Positions 49,862-62,464 are shown, numbered from the stretch's first letter. The stretch: DNA of 64,000 nt from Chaunax sp. Z400 (GCA_037577475.1 CM075203.1:22205397-22269396), one strand, 5' to 3'. Made by a program: numbers and translations. The notes: a model not told the origin generated them from the sequence alone.

Positions 49862-52362
49862 GTTGTTGTGTTGTTGTGCTGCTGTGTTGTTGTGCTGCTG
49901 TGTTGTTGTGCTGCTGTGCTGTTGTGCTGCTGTGCTGCTGTGCTGTTGTGCTGTTGTGTTGTTGTGCTGCTGTGTTGTTGTGCTGTTGTGCTGTTGTGTT
50001 GTTGTGTTGTTGTGCTGCTGTGTTGTGCTGTTGTGCTGTTGTGTTGTTGTGTTGTTGTGCTGCTGTGTTGTGCTGTTGTGCTGTTGTGTTGTGCTGTTGT
50101 GTTGTTGTGCTGTTGTGCTGTTGTGCTGTTGTGTTGTGTTGTTGTGTTGTTGTGCTGCTGTGTTGTTGTGCTGTTGTGTTGTTGTGCTGCTGTGTTGTTG
50201 TGCTGCTGTGCTGTTGTGCTGTTGTGCTGTTGTGCTGCTGTGTTGTTGTGCTGTTGTGCTGTTGTGCTGCTGTGTTGTTGTGCTGCTGTGTTGTGCTGTT
50301 GTGTTGTTGTGCTGTTGTGCTGCTGTGTTGTTGTGCTGCTGTGTTGTTGTGTTGTTGTGTTGTTGTGCTGTTGTGTTGTTGTGCTGTTGTGTTGTTGTGT
50401 TGTTGTGTTGTTGTGCTGTTGTGCTGTTGTGTTGCTGTGTTGTTGTGCTGCTGTGTTGTTGTGCTGTTGTGTTGTTGTGCTGCTGTGTTGTTGTGCTGCT
50501 GTGTTGTTGTGCTGTTGTGCTGTTGTGTTGTTGTGCTGCTGTGTTGTTGTGCTGTTGTGCTGTTGTGCTGCTGTGTTGTGCTGTTGTGTTGTTGTGCTGT
50601 TGTGCTGCTGTGTTGTTGTGCTGCTGTGTTGTTGTGTTGTTGTGCTGTTGTGTTGTTGTGTTGTTGTCCTGTTGTGCTGCTGTGTTGTGCTGCTGTGTTG
50701 TTGTGCTGCTGTGTTGTGCTGCTGTGTTGTTGTGCTGCTGTGTTGTTGTGCTGTTGTGCTGTTGTGTTGTTGTGCTGCTGTGTTGTTGTGCTGCTGTGTT
50801 GTGCTGTTGTGCTGTTGTGCTGCTGTGTTGTTGTGCTGCTGTGTTGTTGTGCTGCTGTGTTGCTGTGCTGTTGTGCTGTTGTGTTGTTGTGCTGCTGTGT
50901 TGTTGTGCTGCTGTGTTGTTGTGCTGCTGTGTTGTTGTGCTGCTGTGTTGTTGTGTTGTTGTGCTGCTGTGTTGTTGTGCTGCTGTGTTGTTGTGCTGCT
51001 GTGTTGTTGTGCTGCTGTGTTGTTGTGCTGCTGTGTTGTTGTGCTGCTGTGTTGTTGTGCTGTTGTGCTGCTGTGTTGTTGTGCTGTTGTGCTGATGTGT
51101 TGTTGTGTTGTTGTGCTGCTGTGTTGTTGTGCTGTTGTGTTGTTGTGCTGCTGTGTTGTTGTGCTGCTGTGTTGTTGTGCTGTTGTGCTGTTGTGCTGCT
51201 GTGTTGTTGTGCTGTTGTGCTGCTGTGTTGTTGTGTTGTTGTGCTGTTGTGCTGCTGTGTTGTGCTGTTGTGTTGTTGTGCTGTTGTGCTGCTGTGTTGT
51301 TGTGCTGCTGTGTTGTTGTGTTGTTGTGCTGTTGTGTTGTTGTGTTGTTGTGCTGTTGTGCTGCTGTGTTGTGCTGCTGTGTTGTTGTGCTGCTGTGTTG
51401 TTGTGCTGTTGTGCTGTTGTGCTGCTGTGTTGTTGTGCTGCTGTGTTGTGCTGTTGTGTTGTTGTGCTGTTGTGCTGCTGTGTTGTTGTGCTGCTGTGTT
51501 GTTGTGTTGTTGTGTTGTTGTGCTGTTGTGTTGTTGTGCTGTTGTGTTGTTGTGTTGTTGTGTTGTTGTGCTGTTGTGCTGTTGTGTTGCTGTGTTGTTG
51601 TGCTGCTGTGTTGTTGTGCTGTTGTGTTGTTGTGCTGCTGTGTTGTTGTGCTGCTGTGTTGTTGTGCTGTTGTGCTGTTGTGCTGCTGTGTTGTTGTGCT
51701 GCTGTGTTGTTGTGCTGTTGTGTTGTTGTGCTGCTGTGTTGTTGTGTTGTTGTGCTGCTGTGTTGTTGTGCTGTTGTGCTGTTGTGTTGTTGTGCTGCTG
51801 TGTTGTTGTGCTGTTGTGTTGTTGTGTTGCTGTGTTGTTGTGCTGCTGTGTTGTTGTGCTGTTGTGCTGCTGTGTTGTTGTGTTGTTGTGCTGCTGTGTT
51901 GTTGTGTTGTTGTGCTGCTGTGTTGTTGTGTTGTTGTGCTGCTGTGTTGTTGTGCTGCTGTGTTGTTGTGCTGCTGTGTTGTTGTGCTGCTGTGTTGTTG
52001 TGCTGCTGTGTTGTTGTGCTGCTGTGTTGTTGTGTTGTTGTGCTGCTGTGCTGCTGTGTTGTTGTGCTGCTGTGTTGTTGTGCTGTTGTGCTGCTGTGTT
52101 GTTGTGCTGCTGTGTTGTTGTGCTGCTGTGTTGTTGTGCTGCTGTGTTGTTGTGTTGTTGTGCTGCTGTGTTGTTGTGCTGCTGTGTTGTTGTGCTGCTG
52201 TGTTGTTGTGCTGCTGTGTTGTTGTGCTGTTGTGGTGCTGTGTTGTTGTGCTGTTGTGCTGCTGTGTTGTTGTGCTGCTGTGTTGTTGTGCTGTTGTGCT
52301 GCTGTGTTGTTGTGCTGCTGTGTTGTTGTGCTGCTGTGTTGTTGTGCTGTTGTGTTGTTGTG
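49862..52362. repeat. 8-bp minisatellite TGYTGYTG, 2.5 kb (about 310 units)
   Basis: The array is made almost wholly of TGTTGTTG, TGCTGTTG and TGCTGCTG, with rarer TGTTGCTG and 5-bp TGTTG units. Only positions 3 and 6 vary, and almost always between C and T. Isolated other changes are near 50668, 51092 and 52231. TGTTGTTG and TGCTGCTG often alternate as a 16-bp unit. A stretch of over 100 bp including TGTTGCTG at about 50429 recurs 1155 bp later near 51584. Open frames of over 800 codons (Cys/Val/Leu or Gln/His/Asn/Thr) are compositional. Confidence 0.97.
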
Positions 52363-53510
52363 TCCATGAGGATGTGACGCCGGCCTGTATTCATGCGAGT
52401 CAGAATATCTTCAAATGAATGACCTTAGAATCGTTATAGGATTATTCATGTTTGTCTTCTGTGTCTTAATGGACAGGTTTTGACATTTATCTGTAGAAAT
52501 TGATATAAAAATATTAAATGCCACAACATAGAAAATCACTCACACCATTTACTGAACATTAAAAGTTAACATTGTCTTCTGCATTGAGAGAAACATTTTC
52601 TCCAGTTAAAATTCTCTCCTCCCTCCTCATAGCTCCTCCCACTGCTCCCTCTCTCCTCTCCTCTTTGCTTCTCTTTCCTCCCTCACCTGCTCTGCCAGTC
52701 TTTCTTTCTGTGATACACTTTAACACTTAGATAGGAAACTTCTCATGAGTTTAAAAGGTGACTAGTTTCCATCCCTTATCATGTTTACTAACCTCAGCTC
52801 CTCCATGGTCACCATCCTCCTTTCTCCTCTAACCAACCACTTTAATAGACTCATCTGAAAAGTGAAATATCATTTAACTCTCCAGGTGTATGTGTACAGT
52901 CAAGAGTTTAGGCTAAGTTTGTAGATGACCTTCACTTACTGGACTAATAAATGTCCTTTTACATACAGTATGTGTCCCTTGAAGACTGAGGAGAGGGTCT
53001 GGGAGGATTTGATGCATTAGTTGACTCAAAACAGTTCTAAGATAACGTTGGGTGGTGTCGTGCTCACACAGTGCGAGTGGAAATCATTAGTAGCTCATTG
53101 ATATTAATGATCAGGAGAGATTGTAGCGGGGGTGCGCCGCTGCTGAATGAATATAGGGGGAACTCTGCATTTTGACACATCTCGAAAGGAAGAGTGTGAA
53201 GAAGTGCTGTTTGTATTTGTCAGAGGAGTCAGTTCAAATAATGCAGAAGACAAACCAACTTTTACAGCAACTTAGGGCAAAAATGTTGCTTGAGAGACAG
53301 CTTCATGACGATGTGTATGAAACCTGATTACGTCTCTCCTTTCATTTTCTATGAAGGTATAATGCAGCTTGGCTCACACTTCTCTATCCTCTCTCACCCC
53401 CTTTTGTTTAATGTTACAAACACTCTCTCTCTGCCCTTGGGGGTTGTCTGGTCACTGAAATTCATTTTGTATTTGATTGGACTCTGCAGTCTGTGTCCTT
53501 AATGACTTCT

Positions 53511-53542
53511 CTGTCTCTCTCTCTCTCTGTCTCTCTCTCTGT
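53511..53542. repeat. (TC)n tract
   Basis: CT dinucleotides with two GT interruptions, followed by a short ATATATATAT palindrome near 53566-53600. Confidence 0.85.
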
Positions 53543-54200
53543 CAATCATATAGTTCAATGTTGAATATATATATATAGTAATAACTATATATATAGTTAA
53601 ATGAAAACACCAATACAGGTACAGGCTGCAAATGATGGGTTAACACTATTTGGCAATGGCCCAAAAATGAAATCACCAGCCAAGAAGAATTACAGAACAA
53701 ATACTTAACTTAAAGTTTTTATTACAATCAATATTGAAACAAGAGGTGCTCTGGTCTACTGTAGGTGTTCTGAGAAAGATGGCTGACGGTATTTATACAC
53801 AAGAAGTCATGTAACAGTGTTACTTCGGTATTTCCTCTCCTGTTCCTGTCAGTGGGAGACAGGAGACAGGAGGCAGGAGGCAAATAACTAGATAAACAAC
53901 AACCACTATCAGCTTTATTAGCTCCACTACTGGGGCAGGCTAAGCAGCTGCATTTGATTTTTTTTTTTTTGCTTGGTTCCTGCTTTCAAGTAAAGACTTT
54001 TGGGTCCTCATCTCTAGTTGTCACCAGTTATAACACTAACTTCAGACTCTTTGCAAATGATTGTGTGACAGTTGGATGAACTGGATCAAGAGGGGATCAG
54101 AGATATACTGACCCTAAAGAATTAAGTGTTATAATAATAAACAATGATAAAAATGATCAGAAACTTAACTATAACATGTTATAAAACGAAAGCATGTTAG

Positions 54201-54204
54201 CACA

Positions 54205-54299
<95 letters not shown>

Positions 54300-54316
54300 A
54301 CACACACACACACACA

Positions 54317-54387
<71 letters not shown>
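54201..54387. repeat. (CA)n microsatellite, 187 bp
   Basis: A long CA tract with three CAGA interruptions. Confidence 0.97.
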
Positions 54388-54389
<2 letters not shown>

Positions 54390-54469
54390 CAACCTCAAAA
54401 AAATGCCACTGAAATCCATGAAGACACTTTGAGATGTTTGCTAACAGACAGACAATGAAAACATAATTG

Positions 54470-55545
54470 TAACCAGGGCTTTAAACTACAAACATTTGAA
54501 AACTGGTACCAGACTGTAATCTTTTTGAAAATGCCACAATTACTGCTGCCATTTAAACTGGAAAAACACCACTCCTCTGACAACGGTGACGACTTGGCCA
54601 CACTTCAGGCACGGCTATTAGAGTTCCAGCCTAATAGATGCATGGACAGGACAATATGGTCCAAACAACAACAAACAAACAACGTTGGACTGTCCAGTTT
54701 TGTTTGTGCTGCAGACTCTGTAGAGTTTATCAATGCTCCTCTAATATAGAATTGCTGCAAGACTACTGTGATCTTATTCTGTAACACTTATTCTGAAGAA
54801 AAAAAAATCCTTTGTTACAGCAGCATAGAACATAAATCATTACATGATAGTATGCACAGGTAAAGAAATACTCTGTCAGTAAAACATTCTGTGAGTAGGT
54901 TCAAGTTACAATTTTACAATAAATAGCTGACTAGTTTTATGAAATCATATACAGAAGGTAGAAATATATAGAAACAGTGCAGTGCGCAGGAGCACACATG
55001 TTAGGTGGTGATGGTTGGTGGGTTATGACTGTGACAGTGATGTATTCAACAGTTTAATGGCAGTAGGAAGGAATGATTTGAGGTGTCTCTCAGTGGTACA
55101 GCGGGGCATCATCAGTCTATCACTGAATGTGCTTCTACAGCTGTTAACAGACTGAAACAGAGGATGAGAGGGATCGTACATGATGTCCAGGAGTTTGGAC
55201 AGTATCCTCCTCTCAGCCACCCCTTTCAGGGGGACCAGGCTGACCCCTAGGATTATTTGTAGGACTGTACCATGTCGATGTCCATCCCCCGGATTGAGAC
55301 AGGAGTAAGTAGTGACTTCCTTTCTGAAGTCAACCACCAGCTCCTTTGTTTTCTCAATGTTCAGTGACAGGTAGTTATTTTCACACCATAAATACCTGTC
55401 AGCAGAAAGCAGAAGTTACATCGCCAACTACTCCCTTAACATACGACAGCATTTTCAACCATTTTTGTGGATTCATTTATAGGAGGGTGGTTTCCAAATG
55501 TTGTCAGTTTTTATAAAATCCATTGTTGTGTAAACAAAAAACCAT
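54470..55545 (+). mobile_element. hAT-like non-autonomous element, copy 3, split by a LINE
   Basis: The left part (54470-54785) matches copy 2 through TCTTTTTGAAAATGCC, TTCCAGCCTAATAG and GACTACTGTGATCTTATTCT. The right part (55400-55545) resumes with AAGTTACATCGCC, CATTTTTGTGGATTC, CCAAATGTTGTC and ends CCATTGTTGTGTAAAC. In copy 2 the matching pieces are adjacent near 26610. The 0.6 kb between them is a LINE. Confidence 0.7.
54790..55398 (-). mobile_element. LINE 3' fragment inserted in hAT-like copy 3
   Basis: On the minus strand it begins YLWCENNYLSLNIEKTKELV and continues VDFRKEV, ERRILSKLLDIMYDPSHPLF, SVNSCRSTFSDRL and TTERHLKSFLPTAIKLLNTS. This is the C-terminal part of a fish Rex1/L2-like reverse transcriptase. 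It is unusually intact, with few frame breaks, so it is younger than the other LINE relics. It ends toward an A-rich stretch at 54798-54807. Confidence 0.88.
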
Positions 55546-56305
55546 AGACTGTACTATTACATAACATTAAAACAATCTTCTAAGTAATGTCAGCAACTAT
55601 GCAAATATGTCTGATAATGAATTTTAGATGGTTTTGTAAATTGCCCCATGCCCATGGTTCTTTGAAGGAGATTGCAATTTTTCCCAGATTTGTCAAAAAA
55701 GGGGTACATTGAAAAGCAGCCACTTAGAAGAGCGTAGTGTGTTAGCATAGAGCTAACACAGAGAAGGGTACAGAGATAGGCTGGAAGTTTACCCACTATT
55801 AATTTATAGATTAAAACGTACCAGTGCTGTTGTCAAGTGGTGAGTTAGGGACTTTGCATTTGTAATGAACCAGAACGACAAGATACTTTTGATTTCACAT
55901 AGCATACCAGATGGTGGCGCCCGTAGACGCAGCGGCTTCTCTGGCTAGTGATTTTGGTGCTAGTTTAAATGTTCACTGTTGTTGCTGTCCTATGACAGAG
56001 AGGCCTATAGCCCTACAACCACTACGGCGCCTGCCACACTCACACAGGAGAGGAGTCGCTGTAGGAAGCAGGCCATGCTGTCTGGAGTCCTCTCAGGGCA
56101 AAAGGCTAATCCTAGCCAAGCAGTGTTACCATCTGTCTTACAAGCCGACGCTGTCCTCTGGACAACAAACTGGACCATTTAAGATAACCTGTAAGGGACT
56201 GCTTCATGCTTATTTTCACAGTTTTAAAGTTTATGTCCAGGATCAGCTTACTTCAGACTTGACTTAGACTTGAGAAAGATGACTTGACAAGTCGATTTCA
56301 CTCAG

Positions 56306-56332
56306 AGAGAGAGAGAGAGAGAGCGAGAGAGA
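56306..56332. repeat. (GA)n tract
   Basis: A short GA run with one C. Confidence 0.85.
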
Positions 56333-56415
56333 TCAACTGCTGGGTGAGAAATAAGCATGATTTGACTCGACTTGGCTTGCTTGATTTTCACCACAGTGAC
56401 TTGGGACTTGCTTGA

Positions 56416-57376
56416 GACTTGAGGGTTAAGACTATTTTTTAATTTTTTTTTAATTTAACCTTATTTATACAGGTAATCCCATTGAGACACGGGGTCTCAT
56501 TCTCAGGAGAGACCTGTTTCACACACATACAATAACAATTAGTTACAGACAGATCCGTAAATACATTCAACAATTCAAAAGTGCAAAGCGGAAGCAGCTG
56601 GAAGACTAGAGACTTGCTTGTCAATGTCAATGTCAATTTCATTTATAGAGCACATTTACAACAACCACAGTTGCACAACCGCAGTTGCACAACCGCAGTG
56701 CTGAACAGACATATAAAAACAGTGGATTAAAAAGGACAGCATGACAAGCAGAAGCAACAACAAATAATAAAACAATTTCTCACAAAAAAAAGATAGTAAA
56801 AAGTAAAAAACCCAACTCAACTCACCCAACCCAACCTTAATTAAAACCACGAAAACAGACAGCATGACAAGCAAAAGCAGCAAGCAATAAAACAATTTCT
56901 CACTGAGATAATAGTAAAAATTAAAACCCAACCTCAATTAAAAGCCAAAGAAAACAGGTGGGTCTTTAGTAATGATTTAAAAGTTTCTGGGGTCCTAGCA
57001 GATCTTGTAAAAGCAGGTAAGCTATTCCATAAATTGCTTGCAGCCACTGCGAAGGCCGGTCACCTCTTTTTTTTTTGTTAGATCTGGGAACATCCAGCAG
57101 TAAGTGACCAGACAACCTCAGTGCCCTTGCAGGAATTTTAAAATGTAAAAGGTCTGCTAGGTATGGTGGGGCCGACCAATTTAAAACCTTAAAAACAAGT
57201 AATATAATTTTATAATCAATCCTGAACCGGACAGGGAGCCAGTGAAGGGAGGCCAGCACTTTTTTGTACCCGTTAAAAGACAAGCAGCAGCGTTCTGTAC
57301 AAGCTGAAGCCGGCGAAGAGATGCTAGTTCCACTCCCACATACAGAGAATTAACTTGTGACTTGAGGGTTAAGACT
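56416..57376 (-). mobile_element. 5'-truncated LINE flanked by an 18-bp direct repeat
   Basis: GACTTGAGGGTTAAGACT occurs at 56416-56433 and 57359-57376 and fits a target-site duplication. Between them the minus strand encodes VLASLHWLPVRFRIDYKIIL, NWSAPPYLADLL and LLLDVPRSNKKKRGDR, the C-terminal end of a LINE polyprotein. A probable 3' end near 56620-56640 carries three TTGACA units. The remaining 56434-56617, with a T-rich left edge, includes a separate fish repeat phrase (CAGGTAATCCCATTGAGACA). Confidence 0.8.
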
Positions 57377-57592
57377 TGAGACTTGCTTGAGACTTGTACA
57401 TACGTGACTTACTCCCAACTCTGGTGGTTAGTAAGTTATGGAGTTAGATACATTTGTCTTTGTGTTGTAAATTTCCCAGCCACCCCACCCTGCTCACACT
57501 AATAATACTAAGACTAAATTACAGGCTTCTCATTGACTGCCAATCCTCTGTGTCTATTAAAAGATGTCTGCATCAGCACAGAGGACAGCTAA

Positions 57593-57593
<1 letters not shown>

Positions 57594-57620
<27 letters not shown>
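57594..57620. repeat. (CA)n microsatellite
   Basis: A short perfect CA run. Confidence 0.9.
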
Positions 57621-57623
<3 letters not shown>

Positions 57624-57969
57624 TGACATGCTTTAACAGATGATTTCTCTAAAGGGAAAAGGTCACAACATCTCTGTGTGTTTGAGTCTGATGATGAAAT
57701 GGGCAGTTTCCATTAGCAAGCAGAGCTAAGATTATCTACAGGACAGATAAATGACATTGCAACCTTATATCACCAGACAGCACCTGTAAATACACCAACA
57801 CACACACACACATCCTTACACACACAAGGCTGCCCCCCATCAGCCGAACAAATGGTAAATGTTAAATGGACTGTACTTATATGTCACCTTTCTAGTCTGA
57901 CTGACCACTCAAAGCTTTACAACACCAGCCAGCTTTCACCCATTCACACCAACATTCATACAGTCGTTA

Positions 57970-58917
57970 AAGAGACTTCACAGAACTGTGGACCAGGTCC
58001 ATGCTGCCCAGGTCCCACTTCTTTCACTTCCTTCAAATTAGACACTTCATCCAGCCTAAATACCCACACTTCCCTAATCACCCCCTTGGGTCCCAGAGAG
58101 ATGCTCCCCTGAGCCTGAGCCTCACCCAAAAACATCCTGCTCCATTATCTTTGGCACCATTGGTTCCCTGACCCTGATCCGACAGTTGAAGTGAGGGGAG
58201 TTTGGAAGCGTGAGACTGGTGTGTCAATACCTGATGACCAGTGGGAATGTATTCACAACCTGGTCCACTCTTGTTCCTTGGGTGCTAGGCAAGGCCTCTT
58301 ACAGTGTAAGGTACTTTTTAGGACACACTACACAAACGCCCGCCTGTCCAAAATGTACCCAGATGCTCGTGACACATGTACCAGATGTAAAACGGTGGCC
58401 TGCCGACCATTCTCACATGTTCTGGTCCTGTCCACATTTGGCAGTCTTCTGGCGCCACATATTTAACACACTTGCTACAGTTTTTGGTACAATTCTGGCT
58501 CCTGGACCCTCAAGGCCCTATTTGGAGTTCCTCCCACCACGGCACCCGACGCGTTCTGGCCTTCACAACACTCCTAGCCAGACGTCTCATCTTACTGAGA
58601 TGGAAACACACTCTTCCTCCCTCACATAACAGCTGGCTAAAGGAGGTCTTAGCCCACATTACATTAGAAAATAATGGATGCTCACTAAAATGCTCCAGCA
58701 ACTCATTTGAAAAAAACCTGGAAGCCTTTTATTGCATATTTAAAACAAAGTCAACATCCTCCAGGAGGACCAAAAACTCTTTATTGTTGACTTTATTGAT
58801 GTATTTAATTTGATTAATTTAATATATATTTTATTTTTTATTTTTGTTATTTATTTTTATGTACTCAGTCTGGTTTGTTTCTTCTTTTTTCTTTCTTTTG
58901 GAGGTGATTGGGAATGT

Positions 58918-58948
<31 letters not shown>

Positions 58949-58980
58949 GGGGTGCTTGTCAGTGAAATTAATAAAAAGAG
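57970..58980 (+). mobile_element. L1/Tx1-like LINE, 5'-truncated
   Basis: It encodes, with frameshifts, RSHFFHFLQIRHFIQPKYPH, then THYTNARLSKMYPDA, HMFWSCPHLAVFWRHIF and TTLLARRLILLRWKHTLPPS. These are the C-terminal blocks after the reverse transcriptase in L1/Tx1-type LINEs of fish. The 3' part is AT-rich with a GT and poly-G run (58915-58952) and ends AATTAATAAAAAGAG. It interrupts a fish interspersed repeat. Confidence 0.85.
58915..58952. repeat. (GT)n followed by 21 G
   Basis: A GT run ends in an uninterrupted run of 21 G on the plus strand. Run length is likely to be unreliable in any assembly. Confidence 0.95.
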
Positions 58981-60650
58981 TTGAATAGAAGTGACAGAGA
59001 AACCATCCAAGGCACCACATCAGGAGCAGTAACCATTCACATGAACACTCACACACCAATGGAACAGCCACCGGGAGAAAATTGGGGTTCAGTATATTGC
59101 TTGAGGACACTTCAACATACTGTCTGCAGGGGCCGGGGATCAAACCACCAACCATCTGATAAGAGGATGGCTCTACCTCCAGAGGCACAGCCACCCACAG
59201 CTGGCTATTAGTGCAGGTGTGTGTGTCCTGTAAAGTGTGTGGGCTTAATGCCAAAGGGGTCACTAGATAATGACTGAGTTTTCATTTGTCAGTGAACCGT
59301 TCCTTTACACATATTTCCACACTGCAGACATGACTGACGGATGCATTAAATACCCTCCTATCCCAACGTGTGTCTGCAGGAATCAACAACAGTACAGACA
59401 ATGTATTCAGACTGAAGATGAGTTTTATACCCTGTACCTGCGACTCCGTATGGATCTTTTAAGTTCTAGTACTACTTATGAGATTACTACACCCTCCTGC
59501 TGCCCCACCCACAGCTACTACTGCAGCAGCTGTCAGTACTAGAATTACATGTTCCATTAATGCTCTTACTAATGCTCTTCTTGCTGCTGTCATAGCATCA
59601 CTGAAGGACCGATCAATCAGTGAACCAGTGACGAGTGCTGCTACGTTCCAGGTGAAATTCTCCCCTCCCAGTCACTCCTCTTCTTTTCTCTCCCTTCAGT
59701 CTTGTGTGTTGTGTGTGCTTAATTGCATCTTTGTTCTAATTGGCTATTAAGGAGGGGAACTAACATGATGTCTTTCTGTGTGGGATTCCTGATACATGAT
59801 ACAATTCTTTAATTGAAACAACTTCAGTCATTTACTGAAACGGTGTTAGAGCCATGAGAAGCAGAGAAGCAGCCAGATAACCTCCTGTGTGATGTCATCA
59901 AACTGCTGGAGAGCAGAAAGGAATTAGTCCTGAAGCAACATCTGACTCTAAGCAGGACGAAAACAAACATCTCCTCTAATCCCTGTTTTTGATCTGGAAA
60001 CTGAGTTTCAAATTGTTAAATCGTTAAATAATAATTGATAATAAGAGACAAAACACACATCTTTTATGTACTTAAAGAATGTTTGTGTAGCAGCACATTA
60101 GTTATGTGACAGTTCTGTAGTTCAGAGGCTCATGAAATCCCTCACCATCCAACATGTTTAGACATCATGTGCTTCTCCACTATAAAGAGTCTGAATTATT
60201 GCCTCTGCTCACACATAACTACGGGATCTCCAAGCTAACTCACTTTGATAGCTTGCCAAATATATGTTGCATAACTGTTGCAGAATGTTATTCTATTTAA
60301 TTAGATAACACTGCTCACATGTTCGTCATAATGTGCAACTTGGAGTTCTTTTAGTGCATTGACCACTTTCTTAAAAAAAGAAAATCTGACTGAGTCACAG
60401 CTTCTTGAGCCTTGCAGCTTTACCACTCTGTGTATGTCTGGACTACACTTTGATGATGCTGCAGAGAGGAAGAAATTTGATGAACCAGTGACAGAAAATT
60501 AGGAGGACCCAGAAAGATTAAAAAAAACAACCAGGACAAAACTGTGAGAGCATGTGTGTGTCTCTTTCAACCCTTATCTCTCATGCATGTGCCAGATGGC
60601 GCTGTGTACTCTGCTATTACATAATCAAAACACTGAATCACATTTCCATG

Positions 60651-60669
60651 CACACGCACACACACGCAC

Positions 60670-60757
<88 letters not shown>

Positions 60758-60761
60758 ACAC
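60651..60761. repeat. (CA)n microsatellite
   Basis: About 110 bp of CA with CG interruptions near the left end. Confidence 0.97.
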
Positions 60762-60964
60762 GGGAACAAACTCAAGGACAAAAACATCAGCACCAACAGA
60801 CTGACAATAAGATTTCACTGCCATAGACAAATAGACATCAGCATAAACATGCCTACACACACGACTGTCGTCTGAAGTGTGTGTGATACAGTGTGTGTGA
60901 GGAACAGTATGGCTTACAGACGGCAACAAGAACACCACAGCAACCACACTGCCACCACACCAAA

Positions 60965-60990
60965 GAGTGTGTGTGTGTGTGTGTGTGTGA
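60965..60990. repeat. (GT)n microsatellite
   Basis: A short GT run. Confidence 0.9.
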
Positions 60991-62464
60991 CGACAGAGGC
61001 CCAGCAGACTTGGCATCAGATTGCTGATGTGTTCACTGATAATGACAAGAACACACTAGAGAGTGGGACGGTCCAATGGAAACCAATGTCAGATAAATAC
61101 ATTCTAACTGTTCTTTCAGCTGCCATATAACTCAGTGACTTCCAGCTATTCGGGAGCAAAACAAAGGAGTTTTCAACAACGGTAATCTGTGTTCCAAAAA
61201 TAACCGGAGGGAAATGGCATTTTAACCATTTCCTCCAAGTTTAACATAACAAGCCATGTTTTGTCTTTGGCCAAGAGCTGGTATTCTACTTTTGTTGGCT
61301 TTCAAACTGGTAGGAAAGTCATTTCACTTCTTGGAAACCAGCACTTCTAACCTGTTATTGGACAAACTTATACATGAACTAAGTAACTCAGTCCCTTCTT
61401 CCCATTCCCAGCTGCACATCCACTCCATCTAAAGAACTGTGAAGACCAGTTCAAACTGAACCAATAACAGGATGACAGGATTGTTTGACACACAATTTCC
61501 ACACATGAGGAAAATGTCAGTAGCTGTTCTTTGTATATAGTGTATATAGCAAGGTTTCCACCAGTAAGCCTGGTGGCCTGACAGTCCCAAGCATTGATTT
61601 AATGACACGATTATTACCTTTGAAAAACCAACGATACGTATTTTGTGAACTTCCTGTCATCATCCAGACTAAACTTGGTGGAGCAGTGAAGTTCAGTAGT
61701 AAGAACCAAGATGGGCTGAAACACTCTGCAGCAATAAACAACTTAAACCAACTCTATGGTGAAGAAAATAACTCTGCTCCCATTCAGCATTTTGACAGCG
61801 ATGTCAGGCTGCTGGAGACATCATTTTAATTTGTTTTCAAATAATTAATTAATTATTGATTGCAGTTAACCTACTAACTGTTTATCTTATGTGGCCTTGT
61901 TCATATTGTATTTCAGTAGTAAACGGTTTGGTAAACAACATAATGAAGCAAAAGACTGGAAATGGTGCCCCCTTGTTTATTAATTCAATTGAAAATCGAT
62001 TGTTAATTGAATTGTAATCCAACTATTGTAATTGTGTTGAATCAGAAGATAAGCATATTGCCCCAGGCTTCAGTTTTAAGAGGTTTAATTAACTACAGTT
62101 ACAGTGGGGCAGCTCATAATTGTTGGAATGCTCCCCAGCAACATGTGTTGCTGAAGTGTGCACCGGGCCTCCATCAAAAACAACAGATCAGACACCCGAG
62201 ACGTCCATCTTTGGTTACAATATCTGTTCTTAGGTGACCACTGCTTTCTTTACTGTGTATATGAGGCTACAGAGTAGTTGCACAAGCTGTAAGGTTTATG
62301 ATTGATCAGCGACACAACCTTTTTAGGTCCGTTCTTTGAGGACATGTGAACAGAGTCACCTGTTACATATAGACGCACTAACAATGTAAAGAATACTGAA
62401 ATGCTTAAGATTCCCAGGATATCAAAAGGTACCTCTTCAGTAAATGGAATATCAGCGGCTGAAT

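Larger units (their letters stand above)
57845..59210 (+). mobile_element. common fish interspersed repeat, split by a LINE
   Basis: The left part (57845-57962) reads AAATGGACTGTACTTATATG, then GACCACTCAAAGCTTTACAA and CACCCATTCACACCAAC. The right part (58985-59210) continues GCACCACATCAGGAGCAGTA, GGGGTTCAGTATATTGCTTG and GGGGATCAAACCACCAACC. I know these as consecutive parts of one widespread fish repeat. The LINE at 57970-58980 interrupts it. Confidence 0.8.

Noticed and set aside
49836..52418. Frames of over 800 codons rich in Cys/Val/Leu or Gln/His/Asn/Thr
   Set aside because: An 8-bp stop-free unit opens all three plus-strand frames and the minus strand as well. Composition is dictated by the repeat.
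55911..56267. 118-codon plus-strand frame as a gene
   Set aside because: Two overlapping frames are open in a GC-richer patch. No family was recognised and the start lies in ordinary sequence.
56656..56937. Leu/Phe/Tyr-rich minus frame as a membrane protein
   Set aside because: It is the 3' untranslated region of a LINE copy, read through A/T-rich repeats.
58865..59263. 132-codon minus-strand frame
   Set aside because: It is the antisense of a common fish repeat plus a GT/poly-G run.
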